Positions 52,083-60,261 of a stretch of 64,000 nucleotides of DNA are shown one piece after another. The DNA comes from Chitinophaga silvisoli. Lineage in GTDB: Bacteria; Bacteroidota; Bacteroidia; Chitinophagales; Chitinophagaceae. The notes beneath the pieces are model-generated. The model searched no databases. It saw only the letters and a program-made list of their open reading frames with translations, and had not been told where the DNA came from. The stretch is from positions 62,001-126,000 of the forward strand of contig NZ_QTJV01000007.1 of NCBI RefSeq assembly GCF_003412465.1, written 5' to 3'. The first letter of the stretch is position 1; the number at the start of each line of letters is the position of its first letter. The position numbers were made by a program, and so were the translations under genes.

Positions 52083-52892
52083 ATGGGTCGCAACCTGTAC
52101 AATGCCAATATTAGTCGCACCACTTTAGCCCTCTCAAAAATTAACTCAGACAACCCGGTAGGGTATTCTTATCGCTACGATCAGCTCAACCGGTTAACTG
52201 CGATGCGGCAGCATGGTCTTTCCAATATGTATCAAGGCCCTCCTACTGATATCTATGATAATACAGTAACCTCTAACACGGAATTCTATCCAAGAGGAGA
52301 TGGCCCAAATGGTCAAGGTGGGTTTCTTAGAGGTACAGGTGTAACAAAGTCTCAAGGGGTATTACCTTTTATGGAGCGAAATGATGAGGATTTTACTTCT
52401 TTGGCTAAATTAACGACCCCATTATTAACAGATTATTTGGAGGCGAAAGATCCTAAAGCATATGGAGGGCTTAGGCTTCATTCCGTAGGACTTAAAGTTG
52501 CTGATAATATCCAGACGGCTGCGGGTCTCTTATTGTTAATGGAAGGAGCTTCATATGGGAAGGGTGGAACTGTTGATTCGAAAGCAGCAGGAAGGTTATC
52601 TCATTATGCGGGTAAAGGAGATGATTATATGATGGATTGCTCAGACCTTGCAAGTGATATTTTTCGAAATACTTCTGGCGGAAATATACTAGAAATTACC
52701 CCGAAATCAGGAAAGTGGATGAATGGTATTGAGTATGGAGAACGCGTTGAAGTGCAATATTATCAAGTGTTTGAAAACCGGGGTTGCATTTATGATCCTA
52801 TGTATGGAGATAAACCAATTAAGACCGCTGATTATTTAGGCGAGTATTATAAACTGAATCCAGGAGGACTGGATGTTAAAATCATACGTTAA
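52083..52892 (+). CDS. Rhs fragment fused to a papain-like-fold candidate toxin domain
   Basis: 269 aa. Residues 1-50 are Rhs repeat sequence (RNLYNANISRTTLALSKINS, YSYRYDQLNRLTAMRQHGLS) cut out of the middle of a normal Rhs protein. About 50-170 is linker. The end has MMDCSDLASDIFRNT (Cys186 as possible nucleophile) and CIYDPMYGDKPIKTADYLGE, the layout of papain-like-fold polymorphic toxins in which the His sits before xxDP; here the segment reads QYYQVFENRGCIYDP, so the usual His is not seen and activity is doubtful. The next gene starts at the adjacent base. Confidence 0.55.
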   Translation: MGRNLYNANISRTTLALSKINSDNPVGYSYRYDQLNRLTAMRQHGLSNMYQGPPTDIYDNTVTSNTEFYPRGDGPNGQGGFLRGTGVTKSQGVLPFMERNDEDFTSLAKLTTPLLTDYLEAKDPKAYGGLRLHSVGLKVADNIQTAAGLLLLMEGASYGKGGTVDSKAAGRLSHYAGKGDDYMMDCSDLASDIFRNTSGGNILEITPKSGKWMNGIEYGERVEVQYYQVFENRGCIYDPMYGDKPIKTADYLGEYYKLNPGGLDVKIIR

Positions 52893-53318
52893 ATGAACGA
52901 AATAAGAAATAACAGAATAATTTTTGAAACATTGTCCCAAATAAGGCCAATTGAAACAGCTTTAGTGAGTATGTGGCCATTGGATAATAAATATGCGAGA
53001 ATCCCTTTTTTAAGATTTAGATTTAAAGATATTAAAAAGGGGGATCAGCTTTATCTCAAGTTGGAGGAGGTTATTAGTAATTATCAAGGGAAAATAAGAT
53101 GGAAATTGGTAGTTGTATCAAATGAAGATGTGTTTAATTATATCTTATTGCCTGAAATATTTGCTTCCTTTTTTTTGGAGAAGAGGTTAACTAAGAAAGG
53201 GGACTACTTAACAATTTGGACTGAGATGGAGTATAATGATATAATAGACAGTGTCATAAGCGATGTTCAAGACTTGGCAAACTATATGAAACAATTTTTT
53301 AAAGTTTACTTCTCATAA
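52893..53318 (+). CDS. Candidate immunity protein for the papain-like domain
   Basis: 141 aa, soluble (RNNRIIFETLSQIRPIETAL, LRFRFKDIKKGDQLYLKLEE, ending NYMKQFFKVYFS). No family is recognised. It begins directly after the stop of the toxin-like gene. Its own stop codon lies inside a 26-bp perfect hairpin, which should terminate transcription. Confidence 0.55.
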   Translation: MNEIRNNRIIFETLSQIRPIETALVSMWPLDNKYARIPFLRFRFKDIKKGDQLYLKLEEVISNYQGKIRWKLVVVSNEDVFNYILLPEIFASFFLEKRLTKKGDYLTIWTEMEYNDIIDSVISDVQDLANYMKQFFKVYFS

Positions 53319-53366
53319 ATAATAAATCCCTGATCAATCAGATCAGGGATTTATTATTTATGAGAA
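53310..53366. terminator. Perfect 26-bp hairpin overlapping the immunity gene stop
   Basis: Arms 53310-53335 and 53341-53366 are exact reverse complements with a 5-base loop. The stop codon TAA (53316-53318) lies in the left arm. No long T-run follows, but the A/T-rich base of the stem could act similarly. Confidence 0.85.
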
Positions 53367-53460
53367 ATGTTATCCAGTAACAACTTGATTTAACCAAGTT
53401 GTTTATTTTATTGGATCCATTCTACTTCTGCTCCACCAAGTAGTACCGACGCTCCTGGGC

Positions 53461-53747
53461 ACAACAAGCTGTCCTATTTGTAATCTTGAAATAGAAAGCG
53501 AAAATGAGACCTATTCATTTTCAGCCTTTGTAATTAATGTAAATGACCCACTTTATTATTTTAGTGATGCGAGTTTTCAGCGACGATGTTTGGAGAATAC
53601 TAAGGGGAGAGAGTGTTGTAAAATATGCAAATTTGTTTATCTTTTGCTGAATTGGAAGTTCCAATGAGGCTAAAGGATGTAAAAGCTTATTTGGATTGGT
53701 ATTTAAGTGAATTTACGGACCCAGAAATTCCCACTCAGGAAGAGTGA
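53461..53747 (+). pseudogene. Frameshifted small protein with Cys-x2-Cys start, likely decayed immunity gene
   Basis: One frame reads TSCPICNLEIESENETYSFS, continuing to FQRRCLENTKGRE, and after a shift near 53630 another frame continues AELEVPMRLKDVKAYLDWYL to IPTQEE and a stop. Together they make a plausible ~95-residue protein with a zinc-ribbon-like CPIC start. No start codon in frame is obvious. Confidence 0.5.
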
Positions 53748-53832
53748 TGAGTAAAGTCAATTTATGAGGATTTAGTTATATGGTTTTTAATATTGCCTAT
53801 GTTAATATAAAGTGGAAATTACTAGATTAAAA

Positions 53833-53880
53833 AGTCGATTAGGTTTGGGTAACGGCCCCCCCAAACCTAATCGGCTTTTT
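53833..53880. terminator. Hairpin terminator
   Basis: AGTCGATTAGGTTTGGG pairs with CCCAAACCTAATCGGCT (one G-U pair) and is followed by TTTTT. It separates two toxin/immunity fragments. Confidence 0.8.
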
Positions 53881-53944
53881 GAATTTAAACCCATTTAAGC
53901 ATAATATCAAGAAGACATTTATCCAAATGATGCAGATGTAAAGG

Positions 53945-54484
53945 ATGGAAACTATTCCGGAGGTGTTGAGTGCGGGGGATTATTATCCTTTGGGGATGGG
54001 GATGGTGGATAGGAGGTATGCGTTGAGTGGGGATCGGTATGGGTTTAATGGGAAGGAGAATGATAATGAGGTGAAGGGGGAAGGGATGAGCAGGATTATG
54101 GGATGAGGGTGTATGATGGGAGAGTGGGGAGGTTTTTGAGTGTGGATCATTTGACGAAATCCAACCCAAATTTAAAAGTGGGAATTTAATTAATTCAAAT
54201 ACCAAAGGACATGTTAAGCCGGAGTCGTACAATTTTAAAACCCTCCAGGCTACTGAAGTTAAAAACTTTACATTCAAAGTAACGGGAGCAAGTAGGTCTT
54301 CTATAAATGGATTGGTTAAACAAATTAGGCAACGTCAAACCCACCTACCTGCAGGGAGTACACAACATATTATAGTGGATGTACGTGGGCAATTTGTAAA
54401 AAAAATACAACAGATGTATTTTAGAAGCCAGGTTTTGACTCAAACCAGGACTCCTGGTGTGACAATTGAATTTAAAACTAATTA
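53945..54484 (+). pseudogene. Rhs core fragment and nuclease-like toxin tail, frameshifted
   Basis: VLSAGDYYPFGMGMVDRRYA and SGDRYGFNGKENDNEVKGEG are the Rhs-associated core; after a shift the DNA still spells DYGMRVYDGRVGRFLSVDHL, and after another shift (near 54140) the frame to the stop reads FDEIQPKFKSGNLINSNTKG, then VKNFTFKVTGASRSSINGLV and QHIIVDVRGQFVKKIQQMYF. The tail with DVRGQ resembles CdiA/Rhs-CT endonuclease ends. Broken upstream, so it is not a full toxin gene. An intact small gene with a similar DxRGQ motif follows. Confidence 0.65.
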
Positions 54485-54488
54485 AAAT

Positions 54489-54812
54489 ATGAAATTAGAA
54501 TTCTCAAACGTTTATTCATTAAACTGGGGTCCTCCTTATTTAGATCATTATAGTAATATTACCCGGAATGCAACAATAATTTTAAATGTTTCATTTCAAC
54601 AAAATGATTTGGATGATATCTTTCGGTATGCTCTTAGTCAGGTTTTATGGGCATTTCAAGAGGTTCCTAAAGGAACACTAATTACTGTACTATTTGATAT
54701 TAGAGGTCAATTGGTTAGTAAAGTTGATTTTAGAGCATTTGAAAAGAAAATGAAAGAGTCATTAAGGAGTCTATTAGGGAAACAGCGATTTTTTATTGTA
54801 TTTAAATCTTAA
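54489..54812 (+). CDS. Small protein with DxRGQ motif, partner of the toxin tail
   Basis: 107 aa. Its C-terminal half, GTLITVLFDIRGQLVSKVDF followed by FEKKMKESLRSLLGKQRFFI, parallels the preceding toxin tail (IIVDVRGQFVKKIQQMYF, ending VTIEFK). It begins 4 bp after that tail. Position suggests immunity, but the shared motif suggests common descent with the toxin domain, as if an immunity protein or second toxin end arose from it. Activity unknown. Confidence 0.55.
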   Translation: MKLEFSNVYSLNWGPPYLDHYSNITRNATIILNVSFQQNDLDDIFRYALSQVLWAFQEVPKGTLITVLFDIRGQLVSKVDFRAFEKKMKESLRSLLGKQRFFIVFKS

Positions 54813-54814
54813 AT

Positions 54815-55147
54815 ATGGCAATGTTTAACATTATTGCAGATCTTGATGATACAACAGATATTAATGAAGTTTTGGTTTCATTAAGTGAATTTCCAAGAAA
54901 GGTTATTAGTATTTTTCCAGTGATTTCAACAGGTTTGCAAACATTTGATGGTGTTGGAATAACTGTTAGTGGTCAAGATATAAATAAGTTGTTTCAGATT
55001 AAAGAAGAGTTAGTTATGGTACTAGATTTTCTTTGGCAAAAGAATTTTACTATTCGGGAGTTATATAATGGAAGCATACTCACCAGGAATACTTACAAAG
55101 AGGATTTGGATTATTTCTGGAATTTACCTCATGAAATTAATATTTAG
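54815..55147 (+). CDS. Candidate immunity protein
   Basis: 110 aa, acidic (NIIADLDDTTDINEVLVSLS, DGVGITVSGQDINKLFQIKE, ending WNLPHEINI). It starts 2 bp after the preceding gene and is probably co-translated. No family is recognised. It fits the pattern toxin end, small partner, immunity. The following 250 bp hold no gene. Confidence 0.55.
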   Translation: MAMFNIIADLDDTTDINEVLVSLSEFPRKVISIFPVISTGLQTFDGVGITVSGQDINKLFQIKEELVMVLDFLWQKNFTIRELYNGSILTRNTYKEDLDYFWNLPHEINI

Positions 55148-55404
55148 TCTTGTGTGGTTCGTTAATGCTTTATATTAAGTTATGGTGTAGTCGTATGTTA
55201 AATTCGATGGTTGTCTAAATGTAAAAAAAAACTGTATTAGTTGGCTTATCGATAATCTCTTCCTGTGGGCATATGGTGCTGCCGTTTATTATTCTCTTGC
55301 TAATTATCTTCAATTGATCAATTAGAATAAAATAACACACCTATATACTTCATTGCACCAACTGCTCCTAATTCACAGATGCAAAATGGCATGAAGATGA
55401 ATTG

Positions 55405-55785
55405 ATGATGGCGAAGGCAGGACTTGGTCAGAGTGATTATCAACAAGTGGTCCGTTTTGCCATTGGAAATAATTCCAGAACCGGGTCAATGAGACCAGGA
55501 ACTGTTGGGATTTATTATGCATCGGAAAGTGAGATGGCAAATCTTCAGTTTTTCAACCTTTCAAAGGCTGATCCCGCGACCTTCGTGGTAGACGGTTGGA
55601 ATGCTTATTATCAGGATGCTTCAGCGGCATCCGCAAAACTTAACAAGACAGTTACCCATGCCGTAATTTTTTTCCAACAAAATGGGGAAAAAGGCTTTTC
55701 ACCAGTAAATGTCATTGAAATGGTGAAACCTGAGAATGTGCCTGCGAATAAAGTACATAACACGTTTACAAATAAATTACAATAG
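55405..55785 (+). CDS. Orphan C-terminal domain, possible toxin end
   Basis: About 126 aa from ATG 55405 or the next ATG; the frame is open a little further upstream, so this is probably the tail of a longer protein. RFAIGNNSRTGSMRPGTVGI, YYASESEMANLQFFNLSKAD and THAVIFFQQNGEKGFSPVNV are visible; no motif is recognised. The next gene begins at the base after its stop. The arrangement repeats the toxin-tail/immunity pattern of the region. Confidence 0.45.
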   Translation: MMAKAGLGQSDYQQVVRFAIGNNSRTGSMRPGTVGIYYASESEMANLQFFNLSKADPATFVVDGWNAYYQDASAASAKLNKTVTHAVIFFQQNGEKGFSPVNVIEMVKPENVPANKVHNTFTNKLQ

Positions 55786-56370
55786 ATGGAAGCGCTAGCT
55801 ATAAAAGAGTTTATTTCTATTTATCAATATGCAATATTTTCCCAGCTAAGGGCAATATTTGATTCTCTTGAGCCTCCGGATAAGGAGGATTTTCCTGATA
55901 CACTGATTCGGTATCAGAGGCCGTCTAAGGAAGGGAATTCAAAATGGGGAATGTTTGCGGAATTGTTGGAAAATAGCAATTTATCGGAAGTGCCCCAGGT
56001 ATTAGTTCAATTTTACTTTATTAAACCATTTTGTTTAAAGGATCGGCTTGTATTGTTTGGACGTGATAATGAACGTTTTTATATGAGTGTTGATTTGGTT
56101 AATTGCAAGGTGATATTGTTTGATGATATGCAGGGGAGGTATACATACATTGCAGATAGTGAAAGTGGGTTCCTTAACTATCTTCGAATTTACCTGGAAT
56201 ATAGGCTTATGCCCAATGAGTTTAAATTTAATGATAAAGTGAACTTGATGTTCAAAGAGAAAGTCATTACCGCAGTAGGAGGGAGCGAATATGAGGATTA
56301 CTACCGTTTTGTTTTTCCTACTCAGAAGGATTCAGATAATACGTTTATAGTACTTCCCTTTAGGTTGTAA
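55786..56370 (+). CDS. Candidate immunity protein
   Basis: 194 aa, soluble alpha/beta (IKEFISIYQYAIFSQLRAIF, LVQFYFIKPFCLKDRLVLFG, DLVNCKVILFDDMQGRYTYI, ending NTFIVLPFRL). Some segments recall SUKH/SMI1-like immunity folds, but not enough to assign. It is directly adjacent to the preceding gene with no gap. Immunity is inferred from position. Confidence 0.5.
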   Translation: MEALAIKEFISIYQYAIFSQLRAIFDSLEPPDKEDFPDTLIRYQRPSKEGNSKWGMFAELLENSNLSEVPQVLVQFYFIKPFCLKDRLVLFGRDNERFYMSVDLVNCKVILFDDMQGRYTYIADSESGFLNYLRIYLEYRLMPNEFKFNDKVNLMFKEKVITAVGGSEYEDYYRFVFPTQKDSDNTFIVLPFRL

Positions 56371-56536
56371 TGTTTGCTTTCATTACTCCGTTAAATTTAT
56401 TACCATTAAAATGCAGGAAAGTGATTTAGAAAACCTACAAGGCCGATCTTTGTAGGATATCCGGGTTCTTGGTTTCAGTTAGGTAATCCAATAGTTTAAG
56501 CAGTTTTTTTTAAGTATTTAATCCTTAATATAAAAT

Positions 56537-56998
56537 ATGAATGCTGTCGGTTTTTTGCAAATTCATGATCCACATATTGCATGCTCTCGAGAAATAAGTT
56601 CTCTTTTTTCTGATAGTTTTCTTGATAAAGAAAAGTTATCTGAAATTTGTAATTATTTAGAAAGTGGAGTTTCGATAGTTCGTTATATATCCAATTTATA
56701 CGATGAAGGTGGGGAATTAATCGGCCCTAATGTTATTTATACAGATGGGATTTGGATATGGCCGAGTTATTACTCTTTTTATTTGAAAAAGTATCCTCAA
56801 ATATTAATTCCAGATGACTTACAATTTCATATTGGTTTAAATGCGGGAAAGTTACTTAGTATAAGTAAAAGTGAAAAAACATATATAGAATACTTAACGA
56901 GTAAAATGTTGGGTATTAGGCTACCTGACAGTTATGCACCATCAAATGACATTACCAATATTATAATTGAAAGAGGGGATACAATTACTTGTTATTGA
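56537..56998 (+). CDS. Hypothetical protein, immunity-like
   Basis: 153 aa, soluble (LQIHDPHIACSREISSLFSD, KLSEICNYLESGVSIVRYIS, IYTDGIWIWPSYYSFYLKKY). Aromatic-rich segments such as YTDGIWIWPSYY, with the short LDxEKLSEICNYL start, are typical of small immunity proteins in polymorphic toxin loci. No toxin end directly precedes it (165-bp gap). The promoter is not identified. Confidence 0.55.
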   Translation: MNAVGFLQIHDPHIACSREISSLFSDSFLDKEKLSEICNYLESGVSIVRYISNLYDEGGELIGPNVIYTDGIWIWPSYYSFYLKKYPQILIPDDLQFHIGLNAGKLLSISKSEKTYIEYLTSKMLGIRLPDSYAPSNDITNIIIERGDTITCY

Positions 56999-57042
56999 GG
57001 ACTTCTCTTCGGTAATCATAAGTACTCACTATTACGTTATTT

Positions 57043-57195
57043 ATGGTTGAAAATAATAATTATTTGCGTAAGCATTACCTGGAAGATGGGGGGTATAGGT
57101 GTCCTGCTAAAGAGGAAGATTTTTCTAGTATCAAATAATGATTGGCTAGAAGAATGTAAGGCTTGGTTTTCTAGCAAGGGAATGAATTTTTCATT
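57043..57195 (+). pseudogene. Broken immunity-like remnant
   Basis: MVENNNYLRKHYLEDGGYRC stops early, and an overlapping frame continues FLVSNNDWLEECKAWFSSKG to a stop. Joined, they form a short protein split by a frameshift near 57125. It resembles in style the other small proteins here. Not functional as read. Confidence 0.45.
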
Positions 57196-57334
57196 CAATT
57201 TCTTTTGACTAATTCACCTCTTGGAATTAAGCTTGCAGCGTGATGAACCCAATAAAAGCATTAAGAACAGAATAAAAATTACTTGCGTTCTAATTTTTTT
57301 AAACGACCACAACATGAACAATGTTTTTCCATTC

Positions 57335-59746
57335 TCATTTTTCCCCGAATTTTCCTTTGAAAAGATTAAAATGGTTTTCGCATTTCTTCGCTTTGGTAAA
57401 CAAGTTATTGTATGTTTTGACATGGGGATAAGCCTTATAAGCCTCACTGGGACTAATTATATCCAGATGGATCATTATCGCCAAACCTTGATATTTTCTC
57501 AAATCCTGCTCCGATAATAATTTATTAAAATTCTGGTCCTGCCGGCTCACAACCCAATCCCTGGCAGGCGAAAATAGTTTCTTAATCTGCTGCTCCTTGT
57601 CATCGGTTACCTCCTTGTCACTATCCGATATCTGGCTAGGATCCCAATCAATGTTCGATGTCTTTTCCGATGATGAAACAATTTCCTCTTCATCAACATC
57701 AGGGTCTTTCTCCTGCTCTTCATCTACAGGCGATGGAATACCAAGGGTAGGTTCTATGTTGTCAGGCAGCACATGCAGTGTCTTTGATTCAACTTCAGGG
57801 GCTTGCTCCTTCGGCCTTAATCGCTCCAATTCCTCGGTGATCGCCTTATTTTTTTCTTCCAGGGATTTGATTCTCTCTTTAAGCTGTTCATTTTCCTCAT
57901 TTTTTTCTCTCGTTAACTTCCCATTTTCAAGCCCCCTGCTATACCCGTTCCTAAATGGTGCGGTACTGCCCAGAGATACTCTTCTCTTGGCAATCCACTC
58001 CTCTGAATTGGCCTCCTTTCCATTCAAACCATCAAAAAAGCCAAGTTCAAACCCCAGATTTTCTGCCCGTTGCCTGGCTTTGTATTTGTATTCCTCCAGC
58101 TGTTCTGTTAGATTAACTGCCAACTCATTCTGACTATCAATTGTCTTCTCCAATCGAACGATCGTTTCATGCATTTCACTTTTTTCCTTCTCCAGCGATT
58201 CGGAGTAGGCTTCTGCTCTTTTCAGTTCTTCTACTTCGTTGTCATATTGGTACTGGAGAGAATCCAGCTGGAATTTAAGCACACTCAGCTTTCGTTGTTC
58301 TTCTACAAGCTCTTTATTCTTGTCTGTCAACAATTCCAGTTGCTTACCTGCTTCTGTTTTTTCCTTTGTAATCTCCTCAACCTGCTTTTGTAGTTTGCTG
58401 ATGGGCAAGGAATAAATTGCCGCCGCGATAAATTCAATTTTTATATGTGCTTCTGTATTCAGCACAACATCTTTTTCCTTATCAAATTTAAGCTTGGCGG
58501 ACGTATCTACCTTTTTTACGCCTGCCCATGAATAAGCTTTACCACTTATATCTTTATAGCCAGGAGATAAGCTATTATCATCACGGATATACCCGGAATT
58601 TGTTGATAAATACTGGGATGGTTTATTAATAGGTAATTCAAAAATGTGCTTATTCTCCAGGTCATTGTCAGGGTTAGGATTTGAAAAATCAGTTGACTCT
58701 TTATAACTGCCGAATGTAATTTTTACCATAGATGCGTAATCCTTGCCAGCATCATTGTCATAATCCACTTCCGTTTTATAATAAACGATCTGATGCTCCT
58801 TGTTGACCCACTCCACTACGTTATCTTCTACCTTATTCGCCATCTCACTGTTTACATCACCAGGAATAGCAGTCAGGTTCCTGGCATCATTACCAGGTCC
58901 TCCAAGTTTGTGGTTCAATAAATGACCCGCAATATAATCCTGGTTGCCAGCTGCCGTACTTAGGGTTTGAACACTCTTATTGATCGCTTTATTGTCGGAT
59001 ACAGATCCAAGCGGATGATCGGACGCAAGTACTTTGGCGGTAACACTTTTCCCTTGCCCGTGTACTGTTGGGGCCCATTCGATGGCTGTCTGAACCTTTT
59101 TCTGGCTATCATGTTGCGCTTCCCCTTCCAGGCCTGTCGCCTTATGGTCCTTGTCATCAATAGATGTTTTGTACAACTCCCATTTAGCCTTTGATACCTC
59201 CGCTGCTGTAGCCGCCTCCAGTATCAGGTTATTTTCATTAAGCGCATCCTGCGTGATCCCTGCCAGCAAGCCGTCTTTTTCCACTCTTAGTAATTGTATC
59301 TGCGCCTCTTTGACATTTCTATATGAATCTTTTAATTTACTGATATCGATCAGCCTTAAAGTATCAAGCTTTTCAGCCAATTTTTTACCTGCCTCACTAC
59401 CCACATTTCCCTTACCTGAATATATCCTGGCTATACCCTGAACGACGATCCATTTTACCTGGTCCTCAAAAATTGTCGTTTTAGACATGGGTTTTCGTTG
59501 CAGTACTGGCAGGGGCATGGGTGCCTGCATCTTATTTTCAGTGCCTCCCGGCTTCATAACGGGCTTCAGGTGAAACGGCTCCTTTCCATTTACATCAGGT
59601 ATGGAGAATGGTTCTATTTCCCTTTCTTTATCTAATGCTGTTTTTTGAAATGAATCGACTGCAGGCTGAGAGATCCCTGAAGAACGGTGGTTATTTGCTG
59701 CAGCCATAGAGGAAGTACGCCCACCATCAGTATTTTTATTTTTCAT
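57335..59746 (-). CDS. eCIS-associated-type large protein with HNH-like nuclease motif and coiled coils
   Basis: 803 aa. The N-terminus (AAANNHRSSGISQPAVDSFQ, then PMPLPVLQRKP) resembles the start of effector/toxin proteins loaded into extracellular contractile injection systems. About 265-320 has the nuclease-like motif YIAGHLLNHKLGGPGNDARN, LTAIPGDVNSEMANKVEDNV and YYKTEVDYD, with His275 as probable catalytic residue of a beta-beta-alpha-metal fold. About 440-670 is a long coiled coil (LEKEKSEMHETIVRLEKTID; NEENEQLKERIKSLEEKN), then an acidic linker and a basic helical tail. No sheath, tube or baseplate genes are in the window. A DNA/RNA-degrading effector is plausible; the carrier is unknown. 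Confidence 0.65.
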   Translation of the reverse strand: MKNKNTDGGRTSSMAAANNHRSSGISQPAVDSFQKTALDKEREIEPFSIPDVNGKEPFHLKPVMKPGGTENKMQAPMPLPVLQRKPMSKTTIFEDQVKWIVVQGIARIYSGKGNVGSEAGKKLAEKLDTLRLIDISKLKDSYRNVKEAQIQLLRVEKDGLLAGITQDALNENNLILEAATAAEVSKAKWELYKTSIDDKDHKATGLEGEAQHDSQKKVQTAIEWAPTVHGQGKSVTAKVLASDHPLGSVSDNKAINKSVQTLSTAAGNQDYIAGHLLNHKLGGPGNDARNLTAIPGDVNSEMANKVEDNVVEWVNKEHQIVYYKTEVDYDNDAGKDYASMVKITFGSYKESTDFSNPNPDNDLENKHIFELPINKPSQYLSTNSGYIRDDNSLSPGYKDISGKAYSWAGVKKVDTSAKLKFDKEKDVVLNTEAHIKIEFIAAAIYSLPISKLQKQVEEITKEKTEAGKQLELLTDKNKELVEEQRKLSVLKFQLDSLQYQYDNEVEELKRAEAYSESLEKEKSEMHETIVRLEKTIDSQNELAVNLTEQLEEYKYKARQRAENLGFELGFFDGLNGKEANSEEWIAKRRVSLGSTAPFRNGYSRGLENGKLTREKNEENEQLKERIKSLEEKNKAITEELERLRPKEQAPEVESKTLHVLPDNIEPTLGIPSPVDEEQEKDPDVDEEEIVSSSEKTSNIDWDPSQISDSDKEVTDDKEQQIKKLFSPARDWVVSRQDQNFNKLLSEQDLRKYQGLAIMIHLDIISPSEAYKAYPHVKTYNNLFTKAKKCENHFNLFKGKFGEK

Positions 59747-60261
59747 GAGCCATAATATAGGGTTATGCTATTAATATAAGCAATTATTTCGAGGTAACTT
59801 TCACTAAATAATCATAGCGGCTATTTTAGTCGACATTATATAAATTTAATAAATAAATACCTGTTTCCCAATCATCAGTTTCGGTGAAAAATTAAGAGAT
59901 GACAGAGAGGCTTTTAGCTTCTCCCGGGCCTAAGCATTTGTTGTGTTTGTTAAGTGTAATATAATTTACATAATTGTTAATTATTTACGAATAAGTAAAT
60001 TAATTGGGTGAATATTATGAATGAGGTAATGATTGTTCTTTTCTAAAAAAAGGAAGGCACCGGGTGCAAGGAACGTGCTTCCCCGTACCTGCTGCAAAGG
60101 ATAAGTGAAATCAATGGGAAAGACCCTAAACAATTTGTGACAGTAGGCGAGTGCTGTAAAATTTATAATAATGTCCTCAGACCCGCCAAAACTGTCCTTA
60201 GGTCAAACTTATTTTAGCCCCCTGTGGAACCGCCTTAATTTGGCTGTATAAATTGAAAATT
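59747..60261. other. Intergenic region, mostly without recognisable gene
   Basis: About 515 bp. Between 60050 and 60230 one frame stays open (SPYLLQRISEINGKDPKQFV then TVGECCKIYNNVLRP) and may be the remnant of a gene, but no start or family is recognised. The rest is A+T-rich and should hold the promoters for the divergent neighbours. Confidence 0.35.

Noticed and set aside
57221..57517. Plus-strand frame opposite the end of the eCIS-like gene
   Set aside because: Antisense to a coding region and without motif or start context.
58169..58393. Phe/Leu-rich plus-strand frame that looks like a membrane protein
   Set aside because: Complement of Glu/Lys-rich coiled-coil codons (GAA/AAG read as TTC/CTT), a well-known artefact.
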